64,000 nucleotides of DNA from Polytrichum commune (taxonomy: Eukaryota; Streptophyta; Polytrichopsida; Polytrichales; Polytrichaceae), in assembly GCA_950295325.1 (NCBI GenBank), contig OX485804.1, forward strand, positions 5,146,001 to 5,210,000. The letters run 5' to 3'. The position numbers were made by a program, and so were the translations under genes. This document shows positions 45,871 to 58,200 of the stretch, piece by piece. Each line of letters begins with the position of its first letter. Position 1 is the stretch's first letter. The notes under the pieces are model-generated. The model was not told the DNA's origin. It did not search any database and saw nothing but the letters and a program-made list of their open reading frames with translations.

Positions 45871-46600
45871 CTGTAGCTCACAAGGCAAGAGACATGCAAG
45901 CTCGCATCAACAGTTACTATATAGTTGACGAGAACAACCCAGGTACTATCATCATCTTTGATCCGTTTTTTTCCAAAGTAATACAGCATTGTTTTCATTC
46001 ACAAATTTATGAGTGTACAAGACCTGAAGTTCCTGGGAACATCAAGGAATCAATCAGAATCTTGCTGAGAGAATAAAGCCGTCGATTGCAAGACAGGAGC
46101 GGTCTCATCAACATGGCCATGGTGTGGTCGTCAAGTCTGCATTTTTGAAGAAAATGAGGAATGCATCACAATGTGCAATTTAACAAAGCACATCACATCA
46201 CATCATGGATGCATTTAAGGAGTTCCAGAGAAATAACAGCAACATAACAAGCACTGTCAGCAGTCCAGGATCTGGAACCAAAGAGTTGATGCATATTTGA
46301 ACTGCTAGTTGTTCTGAATGGCTTGGTTAGGGTTTTACAACTTCAAGGAGTTTGTTTGAACATGATGCATCCTAAGACACAAAATAAGCCCAAAAGTTTG
46401 AGAGGCCATAGGTAGGTACAAGGCATAGAAAGTTTTACGAGACTAAACTACAAAACTAAAAGAGATGATTATCTCTCTCTCTCTCTGTTCACAAGAGTTT
46501 AACAATAGAATCTATCATGTGTGGAGGTTGTGCCCTTGCCTTGTATTTCATGCTTTGAGTTCTGCAGTGCTGAGTCTGCTACAAGGTGAAGTATTCACAT
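45871..46600. other. Intergenic, likely contains 3' UTR of the DUF1499 gene
   Basis: No gene seen. A (CT) microsatellite lies at about 46,469-46,487. The first bases left of 46,601 should be the 3' UTR of the minus-strand DUF1499 gene; I cannot place its poly(A) site. Confidence 0.5.
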
Positions 46601-49600
46601 TTAAAAGCCAATAGACTCCCAACCCTTGAACTCTAGTTCTTTTCGTAAAGCCTGCAGCAAGCCCAAGAGGATGAAAATGTTGGTGAGAGGAATAGAGATT
46701 GGTACCTATATCTGAAGATGTATTTTGACAACTTGATCGCTATCAATGAACACTGACACACATCTCCCACATGCTGCATGTATGTTTAAGTCGGTTAGCT
46801 TTTGAGATTGTGTGTTTCATAAGGTCAATTACATATAGAAATAAATATAACTGTCTCATCAAAGTCATGAGACCTTTTTTCGTTGGAGCAGATTTTCATG
46901 GACAAATTTCCACAACACACAACTCAAACACCACAATATTAGAAGAGAATGAGCTCCAAGCAGACCTTGATTCGCTTGCGGTTGAAGCTGAAGTCAATTC
47001 CATTGGATCTGGATGCCGACCTATACTCCACCAAAGAACGGTTTCCAGGGGGAAACCAGAATTCTACATCATCAATAAACTGTGCATAACAACAACGCCT
47101 GTGAGACCCCCCACCTGAAATTATCCCATACATCAATTGCATTCTTCCAATCAAAGCAGCACACATATACATAAAGATATACATTGAAAGATTTGGGCTC
47201 AGATAAATGAACTTGATTTGAAAACATGCCACATACATCTAATTACCAGTGTTACATATAACTGTCGTTTCATTTTCTCTTGAACATGGTAGGTTACGTT
47301 CAGTTAAGTTTCAATCTCATAGATTAAGTGAAATTTGACTTTTGGAACTTATTGGGAGCTCATATGAACTATTGCATAGGCCATTGAACATATACCAGTG
47401 CCTTGAAGTTAAAGCTCCATATGAAATCTACCTAGCATTATTGGAGTTTACTTAAAGTGGCTTCCATAGTAAAGCTTGAGAGATGGGAAGCCATTCACTT
47501 ACGCCAATCAGGGGGCTCGAGTACTCAACATACACATAGTCATCAGTCTGTTTGACGATTCGTGGCGTGAAATTGTCAGGCTTTGTTGACTTGATCTGTA
47601 ATGAACACAATTTCTCTCATGCATCAGACTCATTCACATGAGTTATGATGCTCAAGGGGTCAAGTTTCATAGTGGAAACAGATCACCTGTTGCCATTGCA
47701 GACACTCTTGCAGTAACAACTCTTCTCAACAAATGATATGAACTAGGTAACGCAAGCAAGGAGTAGGCACCCAGGTCACCAACCCGCAGTATCAATGAGG
47801 TAGGTGTCGGTGCGTGCTCTAGCCCATGGCAAGTCAACACATGTCCTTCACTGGACATAGTGGTGAGGCTATGGCAAGGTCATCCACGACGGGTGATAAT
47901 GTGCTTCCTCATATCCCATCGGGATTAGATTAGTGTTGGACTAGTATAGTCCTTTTTCACACCTTTCAGGTATCTATAATGAGGATTTTCAAATTTTTGG
48001 GTAAAAGTAGGGTAAGGGTATTTGAGGTATTTTTGTTTCGATACCATTCGAGTTTATATAACATGCAAGAACCTTCATATTTAGGTAAGATTGCCTAGTA
48101 TCAATAGGTTTAAGAATGCTATTGACCTACATAATAACTCGGATATGGAAAGATTCTCTCACCTTGAAATACCAACCAAACATCAATATTTGACTGCTAT
48201 TACAATCTTGATACGCATGGGTAGGTTCTTTGATACCATTATTAATGTTAATTACTTATACCATGCATTCACCTATATACCAGACCAACACTGGGATAGA
48301 CATGCCAACAAAATCACTTAGCCTTAATGTCGAAACTTCAACACCTGACTCTCAAGCACAATCATTGCATGAGAAAGAGTGACTCACCACTTCGACAAGC
48401 TCAGCCATTGCCTGTTCTTTAGATGCAGGATTCTTCCTCCCCCGTCCATCTTGGGGGTTGTATGTCCTAGCGTGATGCAATATGAATTCCGACACAAATG
48501 TGACACACTATAAGACATTTTATTTCTTTTACAAAATAGTATTTGCCTCCAAAAGATTGTGATGTCGTCATCATAATACGAGAGCAAGAGGTGATTTAGC
48601 AGGAAATATGGATTCCAGTCGTTGTCAACATATTTAGAGACTAGTAATTAAGCATATGGAGGGACAGAACAATAAATATTTACCAAGGGGGGACATAGTG
48701 AGCAGGGTCATTGAGCTCCTCTGATGTGGAGATGCAGGTTGGTGTTGGTGGGCATAATGCAAGAGATGGTGGGTCTGATTGCACTCCCAAATACTCAGGC
48801 CTTTCACCACTGTGCAATCACACCCGGTGTAAAATCCATTATGTAGTTTAAGAAGTCAGCACAGGGCAGATGATAACAACATTGAAATCATCAACAATCA
48901 AAGTCCATATCTACATTAAATTAATTAGCAGCGGCTCAAGTAAATACAGTGTTATATCATGAAGAAGAATAAGAGGCAAGTACCCAAAGTTCAGGAATGC
49001 TAACATCAGCGCAGCACCAGTTGACCTCAACACTATTTCTCTGCACAACACAGCAACAAGCAAGAGTGTGAGGATTAAGTGAAATTCATGGGGTTTAAGT
49101 GTAACAGACATTAAAAAGCAGATATGCTTATGTTTGTTTTTGCATTTGAAAAGGAGAACCTGGGAAAAGGTCGGGACTGCAACCCAAACTATAAAATCAT
49201 CATTCTCGATATTGCATGTCCATCACGCATAGCAATGACAAGTTTATTGCACTCCTTGACTGACTTCATTGCAGTAAAAATTTACGTCAAGCTTGTAAGT
49301 TTTGATGAATTCATAAAAACATAACCCCTACATTCCAACTTTGAACCATCCAAATTTTCGCACCTGCGTGCTACCTTCTCCGTCTGGGTGTACACATTGT
49401 CCTCATCTTTCTGCCTGCACTCAATTAGCCCTAAGTGGACCTTGGAGGTGTTAACTGGAGTGCTCTTCAGCTGAACCGCGGGTAAAATCTGCAATCTGCA
49501 CAAGGCATGTTATCAGATTATTAAAGGAATAGGGTTAGCTCTAAACTTCTTCAAGGACACATCTGACAAGTAGGTATGCTCCTACTACCGGAAGTTGAGT

Positions 49601-50312
49601 CTAAAATATTTAAAGGCGGCCTTATATAGAGAGGTTTAGGGTTTAGTGAGGTCTTCTTGTACCACATTTGTCAGGGAGCTCTCAAAATAAATATAAACGA
49701 GAACAAGACTGCCGCAGAGAACTCTCCAAATTCAAGAACTACGTATTTGATATTGGCCATCGGGTGGACATAGTTGAGTTCCCAAGTGGCCGGATCCACC
49801 CAACATCTAACGTAATTTCATCCGTAACAGATTATGCACATCATTGAGGAAAAATGTAGTCGATTTGTTGGACCATATCACAGTTTCTTCTGAATGAGGT
49901 GGATGTGTTTGAACGTGTGGTTCACCCTAAGAAACTACGGCCCTAAGAAACTACGGGTGGAGGGCCCAATCTCTTCTTCCCAATGGAAATTACGATGTGT
50001 GTGTCTCTCTCTCTTCCAAGCCTCTCACATTGACACAACCCACAATGAGCAAGCTTCACAACCGGTGGGTGATTGTTCTTCACAGCCATTCACAAAGAAA
50101 AGCGATAGGTCCGCCCAATGGCCATCATCTAACGTAATTCATCAGACGAAACAGATTATGCACACCACTGAGGAACATTATAATCGATTTTGTTATTCCA
50201 TGTAACATTTTCTGGGCGAGGTGGGTGTGTTTTGCATTGGAACGTGTGGTTCATCATAAGAAACTTCGTGGTGGAGGGCATAATCTCTTCTTCCTGATGG
50301 AACTTACAAACT

Positions 50313-50348
<36 letters not shown>

Positions 50349-50489
50349 GGAAAAACCCACAATGAGGAAATAACACAGCCAGGTGACAATACTTCACATC
50401 CATTGACGAAAAATTTAAGAGATGAAGGAAAGGCAAAGCACTTACCCAGAGTGAGTGAGAGAGGAGGTAAGCAGCATTGACGAAGGCAT
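46601..50489 (-). CDS. DUF1499 plastid-type protein, 8 exons, 231 aa
   Basis: Exons on the minus strand are 50489-50446, 49495-49364, 49040-48984, 48809-48684, 48466-48388, 47595-47503, 47079-46966 and 46651-46601 (696 bp with TAA). Every intron is GT-AG and all phases agree. An in-frame TAG precedes the start ATG. Residues 1-57 look like a plastid transit peptide. Twin Arg (58-59) before a hydrophobic stretch (64-78) suggests Tat-type thylakoid targeting. The DUF1499 domain spans about 79-227: RPEYLGVQSDPPSLALCPPT, STSEE, HYVPPWTYNPQDG, ELVEVIKSTKPDNFTPRIVK, DDYVYVEYSSPLIGFIDDVE, FWFPP, VEYRSASR, NRKRIKALRKELEFKGW. Its biochemical role is unknown. All domain blocks are present in order, so I treat it as a live gene. 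Confidence 0.9.
49804..50412. repeat. ~320-bp tandem duplication inside intron 1 of the DUF1499 gene
   Basis: CATCTAACGTAAT begins both units (49804 and 50125). Both then run through CAGATTATGCACA, GAGGTGG.TGTGTTT, GGAACGTGTGGTTCA, CTCTTCTTCC and a CT microsatellite to a TTCACA.CCATT end near 50,100 and 50,400. The second unit extends the CT tract to about 34 bases (50311-50344). Confidence 0.8.
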
Positions 50490-50930
50490 GATGAGTTCTT
50501 TAATGAATCCCTACTAGCCCACCTGCACACACAAAACACACACTCACATGTTTGCAAATTGGCCCTCAAGCACAGACAATGGCCATCATAACTTACATTA
50601 TCATTGGCCCGCCAACATACGCAGCATTGCAAAGAGTGACTAAATAGTATCCACACTTCAACACTCACGGATTCCTCCTCCAGTGTTGTGAGGTCGGAGC
50701 ACACTGAGTGGATTGAGGAGTGAAAGCAAGTGACTTACCTACCGGGGGAATGTGCTTGTGACAATACAAGTGGCTTCTGGCTACCCCAGCGGAAAAGAAA
50801 TGCAAGCCATACCAACAACTGGTGCCAAAACACCAACCTTGATATGAAAAAGTGCAACTTTTGGTGATAAGCTTAGCCTTATGTCTGCCAGCTCCTCCGG
50901 TAAATAAGCAGTGTCCGGGGCGATTTTTGG
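50490..50930 (-). other. Probable 5' UTR of the DUF1499 gene with one intron
   Basis: Upstream of the ATG, CAG at 50525-50523 is a strong acceptor after a GT-rich tract, and GTAAGT at 50738-50733 a strong donor. This predicts a 216-bp intron (50523-50738) between a leader exon starting above 50,739 and the 33-bp leader before the ATG. The transcription start is not identifiable. Any upstream short open frame would end at the TAA shortly before the ATG. Confidence 0.55.
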
Positions 50931-52205
50931 GCACAATCGGTCATAATCATAATGTTTCCAAGTCCAACCGGGTTACATGTTGTGATCTTCCGCTTTTTCT
51001 TTGATAATTTGAGAGTATTTTGCACAGATTTCTCTAAAATGATTGGTTATTTCTCTGAAGTCTTGAACCCACAGCAATTTTCTAGAGCCTACGCCAATCC
51101 ACCCAATCCACATGATGAGGATTAATGTGGGCCACAGTAATTTTCAACCCACACTAATTTTTTAGTAGGAAATTAACATGGACCACAATAATTGTTTTCC
51201 TAGAAAATTAATGTGGATGATTATTATTTTTGTTTTTTTTTCTTATAACTAATATTCAGTGTGTTGGTCAAAAGTCTTCATGAAGACTTGGGGGAAGATT
51301 TGGGGTCTTGGATCCATGTTAATTCCACCTTGACTAGAAAACTATTGTAGCTCACACTAATAATTTCCATGCTAATTTTCCACCCACACTAATAAGACTA
51401 TTTAGTGTAGCGGTCGGTTCTCCTCATTCATTGCTGGTAGTTAAACCCTAAAAGGGTGAAGGGATGTTTTGTCTGGGCAGTCACCTCTACACAACCATAC
51501 CATCATAAACATTTGCATTACATTTTTCTGGTTTGAGACACTTAAACAACTATATTTCATTATGAACAATCTCAACTTTACAAAGATACCATTTGTACAA
51601 TCGGATCCACTATTAGAGGTATAATGCATACTTTGCTTTGATATGTCGTTGAATGGGATGAACTTTTTCTTAACAATTTTGGGGAGATTTTGCTTGACCT
51701 TTTAGGGGTTAACCCAAAGGCCTTTAAAAATTTGTGTTGAATGGAGGTTTTGTTTGGTGCCAGTTATTGAGTCCACATTAAGCACAACCTATTATGAAGG
51801 AAGTGAAGAGAAGGTCGCAGGTGATGATGTGATTAAATGCACTTCAATGGTATGTATTTGAGTCTACGTCATTCATATAAATTCCAATCTTCCTATAATG
51901 CACTCTACAATACGTATGCTCCATATATACATATGAAGAATGGGTTAATTTAGATAGGGTTAATCATCATAGTCTTAGCTTAAAATATCAAAAATTATTG
52001 TTAAATCCCTTCACATGACATCTTGAGGCCCGGATTGGACCTCTTGGACCTTCAAGAGTTAAGGGTTGTAGGTCTTATACATACACTTTAAGCCCTCCTC
52101 TCACTTCTCCTAGGATATGAAACACACAATTAATGCCACGGAATTCGCAAATCCAAATCAAGGCCAAAACTATTTTTCTCGTGATTTTTAGAGCTCATGT
52201 GAATA
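50931..52205. other. Intergenic, no gene seen
   Basis: AT-rich. A phrase around CCACACTAATTTT/AATTAATGTGG recurs between 51,100 and 51,400, but I see no clean repeat or coding frame. Confidence 0.5.
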
Positions 52206-52832
52206 TCTTAGGGCGCATGCACGATCAAGTACACAACTCCATTACCCTACATAGGTTTAAGTGAAAGTGATTCAAAACCAATAGATACTAACTTTGAACT
52301 TTGTGAAGGAAAAAATCAAAAGCATTTGTAAAACACATTGATCTACAAAGCCAAGCAATTTACATTGACAAAAAAAAACTCAAGGAAAGTTTGCATATTT
52401 TAGAAGACAATGCAAGTAGTGTGCAAGTAGGTACATAGAACACGTAATTGTTTAAAATTTGTTCTCAATATGATAAAATTACATGAAATTAATGTTTTTG
52501 TGCAAAAACATTTGTAACAATGCCCTCAAGTTTATAATGAATTCAAGGATTATGAAAGATAAATCCCAATTTCAATATATTTAAGGTCATGAAATCTATA
52601 TCCAAAACCATATTTGACAATTAATCATTGACGTAGTGTTTTTAATGATAGATTTGAATTTCTCATCTTGATATTCTATATTTGAGTACCTAACACAACA
52701 ATAGAGTGTGCCATGTAAAAATTTCCAATTCAAACAACATTTTGCTACTACTTTTAGGTGTTTGACCAAAAATATTATAGTTTTAGTATACCAAAGCATT
52801 TTTTCCATATACTTGACCATGCTTGCTCCCCT
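52206..52832. repeat. Inverted repeat, left arm (~627 bp)
   Basis: This arm aligns in reverse complement with 59843-60462 over its whole length, with moderate divergence. Landmarks include GATCAAGTACACA near 52,225 versus TGTGTACTTGAT near 60,435, and TACTTGACCATGCTTGC near 52,810 versus GCAAGCACGGTCAAGTA near 59,855. Confidence 0.8.
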
Positions 52833-52988
52833 TAGTCATTATCAAAATGAAGATTTTTTTTCTTACTAAAAAATCATAAAGCATCCCCACACTCGCGCAT
52901 GTGCGCTCACGCCAAAAAGAATAAAATTATGTTGATTAATGTACCTAATATATATTGGTTATCAAACTTTGAGCACGTAGTCCAATCT

Positions 52989-53984
52989 CTCGGGGAGTTC
53001 ATTGCGATAATATTAGAAAACAACGTGTGGGAAAATATAGGGTAATTTATATTCTCAAAAGGAAAAACTTATAATTTTCTTAGAAGTAATATAGGTGAGT
53101 ATGTATGATAAAATTTGTATTATAAATAATATAGGCTTGATACAAATAACACATATTTTTAAAATATTGGTAAAAATATACCATAGGATTTAAGGATCCT
53201 ACGTTTTTTTTTAAATAGGGTGTCCTTTGTGTTCAGAGGCAGGAAGATTTTGGATGAAAAACTACATCAATTCAGTTGAAAAAATGGGATGAAAGATTGA
53301 TGAGGGCGGATGGCGGATTCCTGGGTTTATGATTAAAGGCATGCATTATTTGTTGATTATATACTAGTGTTCTTAAAAGCTAGGAATTGTTTTGCAAGAT
53401 GAACATGACATCTTTTATTTACTATGAACAGTTTTGCTAGTGTTTTTAAATGCTAGAAACAATTTCTCAAGATAAATTAGAGGAGTTTTGGTTGGTCTTG
53501 TGTTTGTCTGCTTCAAGCAAGATGTTGTAGTATTGACTCTATACCCTTCTACATTATTGCATGGACCCTATTTTTGCTTGCTTTGTTGTTGGTGTTGTAA
53601 TTGTTTTTTTTACACTCAGTATCGTTGTGTTTAATTGTGCGTGTAACTTGATTGAGGAACATGGGTTGATTTTGTTGTTTGGAACTGTTTATGAACACTC
53701 TTAATGTAAAACCTTGTTGTGCCTTGGATTTTGATGACTTAGTACTTTGAATGCTCTTAAACCCTTTGGAGCAAAATCAAATAATTATAATGAACATACC
53801 TAGCTTAAAATTATAGCTTCATCAAATTTAAAAGTAATTATAGGGTCATTTTAAAAACAAGAAATTAGCAAATTATGTAATAATATGGTACAAAAAATTA
53901 AAGATGGATAATTAAATACCCCTTGAATAAATACCCTTGTCACGCCCGTGTATACATATATACATGTCTAGTGAACTCCCCGAG
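52989..53984. mobile_element. Non-autonomous TIR DNA transposon, 996 bp
   Basis: Perfect 13-bp terminal inverted repeats CTCGGGGAGTTCA / TGAACTCCCCGAG (52989-53001, 53972-53984) are flanked by the 8-bp direct repeat TCCAATCT (52981-52988, 53985-53992). An 8-bp duplication fits hAT. A 12-bp TIR with 10-bp duplication is equally readable and would fit Mutator. The interior is AT-rich and non-coding. Confidence 0.75.
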
Positions 53985-54289
53985 TCCAATCTCTTTTTAA
54001 ATACATATATTTTTGGTGTTCATACCTAACCACACATCACTCAAATATAGGTGTTGGTTTAACATGATTATCATGCTTACCTTAAGCACTTAATTACAAT
54101 GATAATGGGAAGGTGAACTAGAGTTTGTCCATTGAAATCTTGATCTCTCATCGGTGAAATAGGTTGAGACCATTCTATTGCACTATACATTAGAGTCAAG
54201 GTGCCTCGGGGACCAAAGAAGTTTGAATGAATGAGAACATAACACTAAGCATTGTGCTCACATTCACTACACATGCATTCAGGACCTTC

Positions 54290-55099
54290 CCTTTAGTAAG
54301 TAGCCAATGGTTAGATGTGGACTTTCATTCATGGAAGTTCAATCTTGAGTTGATCATCGCATTGCCAGAGCAATACTATAACAACTTGAAGCATACTTGG
54401 CAACTATGCTTCCACATTAGGCCAACACATGTGGAGGCCGTGTTGTTCTGCCTCGGATGGGATTGTTCGGCAAAGCCACCTCACCCATATAAACCTCTAG
54501 GACTTTGGGTAGGGGAAGGCAAGTCGAGTAATTTTTTGTCTCTCTCCTAAGAGTTGGGGCTAGGTAGACATTTTCCCTTAGCCGTTGGGCATGGAGTCCC
54601 CCAACAGCTTCAAACCTCCATAACTTGATTTTCAAACCTCTGATTCTATAAATAAACCACTATGTTGACATCTGCTCTTTGCGTGGATGTTGACAAACTC
54701 CTCACTTGCCCCATTTGGGCAAGTAATGAGGAAGTTATGGTTGCTCTATCCTCGCATTCTCGGGTGCTACTCCCAAGTCATTGTTGTCCCCTACAATGTT
54801 GGGCGTTGTCCCTAAGTAGTGTCCCACTCAAATTGCCATATCTCGTAGCTCACACTTCCAATTAGGGAATTCTTGAGCATTCTAGAATTCTAACACCATA
54901 AGCTAGTCAATGCTCATGGCCTTAACTTTGTGACTCCTAGTCTCCGTGGGTGGGAGGCATTCTCAACGCCCGGGGTCCTCACCCACATTAAGACCACTTG
55001 GACCCTCTCACCTATGTTGCCACAAGTACCGGGCATCACTCCAGGGTCCCCCTAGTGCCCATGGTGATGCATACATTCCTCATGGAGAGGTGTACGACA
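54290..55099 (-). mobile_element. Old, inverted F1-related LTR remnant
   Basis: The minus strand begins TGTCGTACACCTCTCCATGAGG at 55099, the F1 LTR start, and follows the LTR collinearly down to the GGACTTCCAT palindrome near 54,330, with heavy divergence and indels. The 3' end of the LTR is missing or unrecognisable. It is far older than LTRs A-H. Confidence 0.82.
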
Positions 55100-55114
55100 A
55101 GTTTAATCACCAAG

Positions 55115-55247
55115 CTATGAACTAGGAGGTTGATATAGGGAGCTAACCATACACATGTGTGAGATGTGCAGGGTTAGTGTTCATGGCACTTGCTAGAGTT
55201 ATGAAATGGTGAGAATAAGTTAAGGGGAGCTAGCAAGGGTTGCAACA
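55115..55247 (+). mobile_element. F1-related LTR 3' end fragment, opposite orientation
   Basis: It corresponds to the last ~135 bp of an F1 LTR (GAGCTAACCAT..., TTGCTAGA, GGGGAGCTAGCAAGGGTTGCAACA) on the plus strand, 15 bp after the inverted remnant. Together they suggest an inversion breakpoint within an old LTR, or two abutting remnants. Confidence 0.75.
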
Positions 55248-58200
55248 TGTGGCCACCATAGCGACACCCAAATTCTCCCAAAACAAAATTTTGGACCATT
55301 TAATCATCATGTTGTGTGTCACAACAAACAATCATGAGCATTTTGCAATAATAATTATTATACATATGGCAAGGCATTGTTCAATTTTCTAAAATTTTCA
55401 TGTGATCAAACACGATCCAAGAGTTTATTGGATATCAATAGGACTAGAGATAAAATTGTACAAACATATAAACATACACAAAGGCATATGAACAATGCTT
55501 GGACATGATCTTATGCTCTCATTGCTTTGTCTTTTATTCGTTTTCTTCTTTTCATTGGTTCATACAAATAATATGGGAGAACTCTTATCTCTCTTCAGAC
55601 TATCATTATAGCAAATAAATTAGCACGAGGTTATGTGATGACAATTTTTCAATTTTTTGAATCAAAACAATGTTTAAGTGTAAATCATGCCTTTTTGAAC
55701 TTCCCAAGTAGAAACAAGTAGGTGTGAAAAGGGCTATGAATTGACAGTTCAGAAAGTAACCGAAAGGAGGCTATGGTCTGATTCTAGAAGGTTTTTAAGA
55801 GAGAGAGATGAGGCCATTGTCTGGGTGGAAGTCCGAGAGCTTTTTGGGTGAATATAGTTTTTGATGAGAAAGAGAGAGTAAGGTGAGGAAGATATAGAAA
55901 ATACCGAGGAGGAATTCCTCAAGGCTGACATGATAGGATCATAATAATAACTTAATTGTTTTTTCCATCCATGGTGTGTAACTGGATCGAACTATGTAAC
56001 TCTTTAGGCCATAGTTTGTGTAGAGGAGTTTCACATGTTGGCCGATATCTAAATTTAAGAACTTTGGAATTTATTAAAGACTAAATTTGTCTTGGTCGAA
56101 TTTCTACAAATACAGGCTATAATCAAATCAGATCTTGAGTCCTAAGTGGCACTGAAAGAGAATGTATTCCCAGTCAATATGCTATATGTATGAATGTATT
56201 GCCATATATTTGTCTTATTTCATAAACTTGTTGAATTAAGCCGGGTATCGCGAGATGATGATTCCTGAGAGTATGATTTCACCATAATTGATGCATGAAT
56301 ACAGCATGAGTGAGAAAGTCTGATGAATTGAACATCGAGGCGATTTTCCGAATAACAAATGAATGATGATTAGAGCGAGAGGTTACACATTATGCTCAAG
56401 GTCCATGGTGTGTCAAAATTAACAATCGCTAGCCGAAGAGTTTTGTGCATGAATTATTCTACAATTCCATAATTAATTATTGTAGAGATTGCAGGATTTG
56501 ATTCCCTGTAATTGAATACTTTTGTTATCAAAAATGAACTTGCCCGATTGTGGTACTCACCTGGACGAGAGAAATAACGATGCACTCATCTGAATTGAAA
56601 AGTGTTCACTTTGAGAGAGATTGGATATGTGCTTAGGCCATTGTCTGATATAAATTACCATGGTGAGGCATTGATTGAGCACTGGAATAACGTGGCAATT
56701 GTCCAAGAGGAAGCAAGGTTTTGATTTTACTTGCAGGGCTTGTGGCCGGGAAACTGAAAGGATGAGGCCATAGCCTGTGTGACATTCCAGGGGGAACCTA
56801 TGTTGGCTCGATCGATGGGCAGAAGCCGAACCGACATTGCGTAGGCTATAGACTTTGAAAGGTTTTCAGGGTCGACTTTTGGAAGGTGAAGGGTCTCGGT
56901 TGCAACCAACTTAATAAGTAGGTGGGCCCGATGAGGTCCGCAACTTGCATAAACTTTATACGAACATGTAATGCTCTATGATTAATCTTGCGACCAGATA
57001 CTTGATAGTGCTTGATAATAATATTATGATTAATAAAGGAGATGAAATTATGAACGACATTCTTTGAAGCAATATTCTTATTTAAATGCAACCTTATAAA
57101 ACAAAAATGATGAAGTAATGAACCAAATATTATGATCTGTCAATATATATGTATGTGGTTTAGCTTATTGATGCAATTCGAGGATGCTATAGTTATTTTG
57201 GCCAAGACCTGGTAAGGATTATTGTCGGACAACTTAACTTAAAATAGCATAATTAATCAAAGAACCTTGACAATCCTGAAAGGATGACAATACTACACAT
57301 TTCAAATTTCATTAAAAATGGTTAATTAAATACCAGTTTATTAACGATACCAAAATGCCCTTGGCTTTGGTAAGCAAGACTAAAATGATATATTTTTGAA
57401 AAATACTATTGTCAATGGCAAGACCTATGCTTGTGCACTGCACCTGGTCCAATTAAAATGAATTCACTGCCAAACTATTGACTGGGTAATTAGAGTGAGG
57501 TGAGTGACTGTCATTTTTGCATGTACTGACATGGAGAGGTTTTTAGAGTTTTAATTCCTTATCCATAAACCAATTGTCAATTCTAATCCAAAATCAAGTG
57601 ACATAACCTTGTGTTTTCCCTAATAAATTTTATCTAAAACACCTAGATGATATACAAGTCACCTTTTAAGTCTTCCCTGATTGTTTCCCTGGTTGTTTGA
57701 TCAAGCCAAAAACTACATAACACACCATGGATGGGCATCGTATTGTTTGTCCACACCATCCATGCCATGACCTCAAGAATTAGGGGTCCCGAATGGACAA
57801 GGAGGCAACACCAAAACAACATCGCCATCGAACAAGGATGGAAAGTAGTCGACCTCATGTATTTCAATACTACCAAAATCTATCAAAGCAAGGTCAATTG
57901 TGGATAATTTTTCTTGGTTATGTTTCTCTCAATGCATCCAAGATACTCAAACCATCCATTGCAATGACAATGTGGAGGGGAGGACGTTTGGAGGTCATTT
58001 TGCATATAGAGGGGGTGTATGGAGATGTTTTCTTATCTCTATGTGGTTTTGATAATCTCGGATTAGTGGAATGCTTGGAAAAATAAATGGAAATGGGATT
58101 GTATCCGAGAGGTCCACTAATGGGCAAATTTCATTGTTAGAATCCGCAAGCACATACACATTGTTTAGCCCAAGCTTTGCTTTAACTATGCCAAAACTTG

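Noticed and set aside
46939-46965. Ending the DUF1499 protein at the TAA after KVCLELILF (46939-46941) as a seven-exon gene
   Set aside because: A downstream exon (46601-46651) with a clean TGCAG acceptor supplies ALRKELEFKGW, which fits the family C-terminus and phase. The read-through version would be intron retention.
50156-50704. 182-codon minus-strand frame overlapping intron 1 and exon 1 of the DUF1499 gene
   Set aside because: It crosses the CT microsatellite and splice sites in a different frame from the coding exon, and it has no recognisable domain.
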